Positions 59,893 to 64,000 of a stretch of 64,000 nucleotides of DNA are shown in pieces (within the stretch, counting starts at the first letter, position 1; every line of letters starts with the position of its first letter). The stretch is from Lunularia cruciata (taxonomy: Eukaryota > Streptophyta > Marchantiopsida > Lunulariales > Lunulariaceae). The translations under genes were made by a program, and so were the position numbers. The notes beneath the pieces are model-generated. The model had not been told where the DNA came from and searched no databases. It saw only the letters and a program-made list of their open reading frames with translations. The stretch covers positions 11,128,744 through 11,192,743 of the forward strand of contig OX419759.1 in NCBI GenBank assembly GCA_948567375.1. The letters run 5' to 3'.

Positions 59893-60756
59893 CTGTTTTT
59901 ATCATCCCTCTGTAAAGCTATATTCAGTATAGTTTGATATGAGAACCCACACCTTAGCATCGTCATATATAGTCCAAAGTGAACTTCAGTAACCTGGAAC
60001 AACCTCAACACTGCGTGTTAGGAAGCTGCAAGAAGCAGAGAACAGGAAATATACGACAATGCTACCCGTAGTACTTTGCCGGTAATTTGGTCCCAGTTTT
60101 TCATAGAAGATGGACATCTGAAGAGTATACACGCTACGACCCAGACATCTGAGTTGCAACTTAAGAGGTTAGCGACATGTTAGTCCAACAGCGTGTAATC
60201 TCCCCAAAATAGGAGAGATGCTAATCCAACAGCGACTCTAAGAAGTGAAAAAACGAACTATGCGGTCGAACTACAACCTCTAAATTCCGGTTTTCGAGCA
60301 GATTAAACAAAATGAGAATTCGAGGGGAAGCCAAAGATCAAGAACATTGAACCTCATTATAAACACTTCTGTGCATGAACCATGCAGCACTCAACCCTAC
60401 TTCCGGTAATCGGTTTTCAAGTGAACACATGCAGCGGTCAATCATGATCAAGCCCCATCTCTACACTTAGTTATATCTGCCACATCGACGACCTGATCTA
60501 TGAGAAGCTACATGAAGCTGATTGAAAGTACTCTCCATCAGGCTTAAAGAGTGCGCATATATCCCGCGCTGGGTCCATCTTCAAGCACCCATGCCGCTTT
60601 CTTACAATCTCTTGAGACACTTTCTCGGTCTATTTCTTTCCAACGATCCAGATTGTTGGGCGAGAAAGTGTTCATCTTGCAATAAAGTAACTCACTACAT
60701 TCTGTCAGTTTAGTTGACTTATTGACTTGACAGCCACCGCCCGCAGAGCATCAACC

Positions 60757-60891
60757 ATGAGTTCCGTGATCGGCCAGTTCTTGATCGCTTCAGCAATCTT
60801 GGCCGTCTCCAGCATTGGAGCAGCTATGGCACACGAGGGTCATGTCCATGCCCCTGCAGGTCCACCGGAAGGGATGGCAGCGGCAACTAAG
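60757..60891 (+). CDS. Secreted AGP-like peptide, N-terminal exon (U3 copy)
   Basis: Same exon as in U1 with R2S and, near the end, LD to PE changes (HVHAPAGPPEGMAAATK). Downstream of the candidate donor a one-base deletion relative to U1 shifts the unspliced frame, so only the spliced form would give equivalent products in both copies. This favours the intron interpretation. Confidence 0.5.
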
Positions 60892-60954
60892 GTATTGCCT
60901 GCTTCTTCCATGGCTTGGTCGTCCCCACACTTTTTCATTGCAGCAAAACTTTTG

Positions 60955-61179
60955 TCAAGAAACCGTCCCTAACGTAATCAGTGCTCCTAACCGTAAGAAA
61001 CCGTTCCTCACGTAATCAGTGAATGACTCATCTCTCATATGGTTGAACCAGAAGATATGGGAGAAGTTGTGTAGACTTTGATGTATAAGAGGTCTGTGAC
61101 CTGAGACAGAATAGATCTTCCCACAGGATTTGCAGATGAAACCTCCCGACGATCGGACAATCTCTCCGCAGAAGATCAT
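60955..61179 (-). CDS. Conserved open segment with a C2H2-finger-like pattern (U3)
   Basis: U3 partner of 2112-2336. The FICKSCGK and HRPLIHQSLH parts are retained with scattered substitutions. Because the units are so similar, conservation alone is weak evidence for function. Confidence 0.25.
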   Translation of the reverse strand: MIFCGEIVRSSGGFICKSCGKIYSVSGHRPLIHQSLHNFSHIFWFNHMRDESFTDYVRNGFLRLGALITLGTVS

Positions 61180-61293
61180 GTACCAGGCTTCAACGTGGAT
61201 CGAAAACTACGAGTACCTAGTCTAAATCCTTAAAGCATACAGCTGCGTGAATTTGGAAGAGACAACGAAAGATAGGAAAGAAGCTCAAACGCA

Positions 61294-61458
61294 TCATTCC
61301 CAGCAGCCATTACAAGCTTTCCATGCTTTTTTCATCCAATTGCATACATAGTCATGATCAGCAGAAGAGTCTTTACACTCCGACCATATTTTGCGGTACC
61401 AGACCGCCGCATAGCACGTACGGCCAACGATGAATAAGTCAAATTTCAGTGATGGAAC
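61294..61458 (-). CDS. Cys/Trp-rich exon-like segment (U3)
   Basis: Partner of 2451-2615 with the frame and stop conserved. Two substitutions are seen (E to D and R to C in the ADHEYVRN part). Product not recognised. Confidence 0.3.
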   Translation of the reverse strand, partial: VPSLKFDLFIVGRTCYAAVWYRKIWSECKDSSADHDYVCNWMKKAWKACNGCWE

Positions 61459-63571
61459 TTAATGCTCCATAGAGGGCGATGTTGAGAGTGAACTCTTATG
61501 TGAGCTGGTCTCGTTTACCGACCGCCACACCTTGCACTAGTCGTCTGAACAGGGGGAATCCAGAGAGGGGGGCTTTATGGCCAATGTTGTCCGATATAGG
61601 TGCTTCTCTTGATTCATGTCGCCTTTTTCCTCGATTCATGAGTCTCCTCTGCTACTTCCTACAGTATTCGGGCGCATTGCAGTTTAGTCAAACCCACGGA
61701 GTCTCGACCGAGTACATAGTAGACCGAGCGACCGTGTAGGATAACAACAATGGTGGGAAGGTCCCATCAACTCAGTTTCGACTGAGTTGACGATGAGGAT
61801 GGAGCAGGAAGAAGAGGGATTCACATCGTCCTTCGCAACCGTTCCATGCCATGTCCGGGGGATGCGAATCTCCGATAGGAATCGGGAGATTTATCGTTGA
61901 ATCTTGATGCTGACTTGAAAAAGAATCTGTTATGTGTCAGAGTGATTACCGTAGATAGTATGAGGGAAGGGGTCGAGAGATGGTCACCTTGAATTATAGA
62001 TAAATCTCATTTCCCCATTTACTTGTCTTACTAATTTTCACTAACCCAATTCTTTTTATTTAACTGACGAAACCTGGACTTCTAATACCATAATTATCTA
62101 TCATCCTATTTGCATCATTTAACATGCGAATCCTGGATTTCCAATAGAGACTCTAAAACCTAATTTTTTTACGTAGCTCAGCAAGACGATTAGAAATATA
62201 TCAGCGTGCCTTGTTGGGTCTCGAATCTACATAAGAAAACTTTACCTTAAATGAAAGAATGTACTCATACAAGTTTTATAGGTGACCAAACTAACTTATT
62301 ATATTCAAATACGTATAAAAGAATTATTAATATGACTCTACCCATAGTGATCCTATAGAGGATAATATTGAAACCCCTAATACATAAATAACTACATATC
62401 CATGTGAAAATAATATGACACCCTTGGAAGAAGAGTTGGCTCTAAAATAGAGGAACAAGAATTAGAGGAAATTGTTTTGAGTCTTCTGGCCATGACCCAT
62501 CACTTGAAGAGGGTTTATGGTATCCATGACACCGATTTTGTAGATAAATTTCATAATCATATAGTCCAATTGTGCAATTGGACTTTAAATTCAGTTCTGA
62601 CTATTGCAAATTTTATGTACAGTGTTCATGGTAGTGTATAGCTAGACCGCTTTGCCATGTGGAAGATTCTAGCACGGGGAGAGTAAAGTTAAAGCATTTC
62701 CAATTCCTAAAAAATTGAAGGAGTATGGAGAAGAGTAAGAGGAGCAAAAGTGGAGCGCATGGAGAGAAACAAAAGCGAGAGCTAGAGTTTTCGAGATCAA
62801 AAGCTAGAGAATATTGAGAGCAGGAGCTGAACAGAGACATTAGGTAAGTTCAATTGATTGTTTTCTGAACAAATTCTTATGACTTGCTGATTCTTTTTTT
62901 TATTTTTTTTTATTCTGTAAATCCATCAATAAGTGATTGAGAGCAACATAACTTCTTGTATGCTCACGCTTTGCTCTGTCCTCTTGGATTTGACCTGCTC
63001 TTGCTGTGCTATATCCTCTACACCATGCCCCCTCTGCTCTTAGATTTGACCTGAAACTCTAAATCATGTAACAATTACCCTTGGATTTATTGGAAGGGTT
63101 TCAGTGAGATCATGTCACTTTACAAGGCAAGTTGCTCAAGTAATTGAGCTACATTCTCAAAATAAGAAGGAGAGCCCACTGCACCTTCAGCAATACATCA
63201 ACCAATTGAGACAGACTTTAAGTTCCTCAACGAGTTGAGGCGGGTGGAGTATTTCATTTTTTTCTTTTATCTGGAAGAGAGTGCTTGTCAAGCTTTTGTC
63301 TTCCATCCAATTCCTTACAGGAAATCCACATAGAAATTATACTTCCCATGTTTGAACCAGTGTGGACCAAGTACGTCAGTATCTCCTAAAGAGAAGGCTT
63401 TTGAAGCTTCTGTTTTCCTTGCAAGTCCTAACAGGAATTTCACATAAAAACTATAATTCACAGTTTCATACAAAATTCAGAATCCACATGTTTTAACATT
63501 ACCAAAATGACTGAAATGGTTGGAGTTGTAACTCCCAAAATAGTTGACGGAAAGGACAACTCATGAGCCGT

Positions 63572-63847
63572 TTACCTTCCCTTTCCTCGTAGCATCTGAA
63601 TCTCCACGATGGGTTCTGGAAGCTGATCTTCTTCTGAACACCATCTGGGTTTTGGATTGGCTTCTTCTGGAAGCCGATCTTCTTCTGTCAATCTCCTCCA
63701 TCTGTTTCCTGCGGTTGACAGAAGTTCGATAGCTTTCGATGGATCGAATGCCCGCTTATGGCTCATGTGGTAGTGTCCATCGAAGTCCAAGGGTATCGCT
63801 GAGAAGGCACCGGTAGTCTTCCCAGAGGACTTTGCGGCAGAAACCAC
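63572..63847 (-). CDS. 91-residue ORF, U3 copy
   Basis: Identical in predicted protein to 4727-5002. The upstream exon of the U1 counterpart lies outside the window on this side. Identity may reflect the recent duplication rather than selection. Confidence 0.28.
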   Translation of the reverse strand: MVSAAKSSGKTTGAFSAIPLDFDGHYHMSHKRAFDPSKAIELLSTAGNRWRRLTEEDRLPEEANPKPRWCSEEDQLPEPIVEIQMLRGKGR

Positions 63848-64000
63848 ATGCGCCTTTCAAGGTTCGTCGAACATTTGTCCCCGTTGACATCTTTCTACGA
63901 AGGGAACAGACTCGTAATTCAGTACCTATGAATCTCCATTGAAATGCCTGTACAATTTTGAAGAGAGGACTGCCCATATGGAACTTCTCCGACAGTTCAC

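Larger units (their letters stand above)
57800..64000. repeat. Segmental duplication unit U3 (right end outside the window)
   Basis: 58844-64000 is the near-identical partner of 1-5155. 57800-58843 pairs with 48690-49740 of U2, so the full unit extends at least 1 kb to the left of the U1 sequence visible here. Confidence 0.95.

Noticed and set aside
1-64000. tRNA, rRNA or CRISPR features
   Set aside because: No tRNA B-box with a plausible cloverleaf, no rRNA-like sequence and no regularly spaced direct repeats with unique spacers were seen; the only regular array encodes LRRs.

Overview
The window looks like nuclear DNA of a land plant, most likely a bryophyte and possibly a liverwort. The placement rests on one gene. 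On the minus strand, 10355-16767 holds a complete seven-exon gene fusing a membrane segment, a SERAC1-like alpha/beta-hydrolase, an NB-ARC ATPase and a long leucine-rich repeat array. Hydrolase-NBS-LRR proteins (HNL class) are known from liverworts such as Marchantia and are not a flowering-plant architecture. Introns with GT-AG ends, Ty3/gypsy retrotransposons primed by initiator-Met tRNA, and no operons, Shine-Dalgarno sites or CRISPR arrays also fit a plant. The species cannot be named from the sequence.

Layout. 1-5155 is one copy (U1) of a segment that returns almost unchanged at 58844-64000 (U3), a tandem period of about 58.84 kb; a more diverged, internally deleted copy (U2) lies at 48690-51045. 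These units carry fragments of an unrecognised multi-exon minus-strand gene, a secreted AGP-like peptide exon and several conserved open segments. 4911-6663 holds exon-like minus-strand segments of one or more unknown genes. 9545-10370 holds a decayed LRR fragment and a local duplication. 10355-16767 is the HNL gene. 16900-20150 is mostly unassigned. 20150-47700 is AT-rich and dominated by old transposable elements: a truncated plus-strand Ty3/gypsy element (22155-24700), an old 2.6 kb repeat family (25755-31394 and again 51055-55890), a large minus-strand Ty3/gypsy element (31499-46251), and a chromovirus (35535-41174) nested inside it. 46460-48690 and 55890-57800 are largely featureless.

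Function. The HNL gene is the only host gene that can be reconstructed with confidence. Its first five exons are all phase 0, so membrane anchor, hydrolase and NB-ARC form separable modules. The LRR exon is an exact 144-bp tandem array in which the scaffold codons are nearly constant and the predicted exposed residues vary. This is what is expected of a recognition surface shaped by unequal exchange and selection. Because the window begins and ends in two copies of the same segment, the HNL gene may belong to a larger tandem amplification or, alternatively, the ends may be an assembly duplication. All pol regions of the retroelements are broken by stops or frameshifts.
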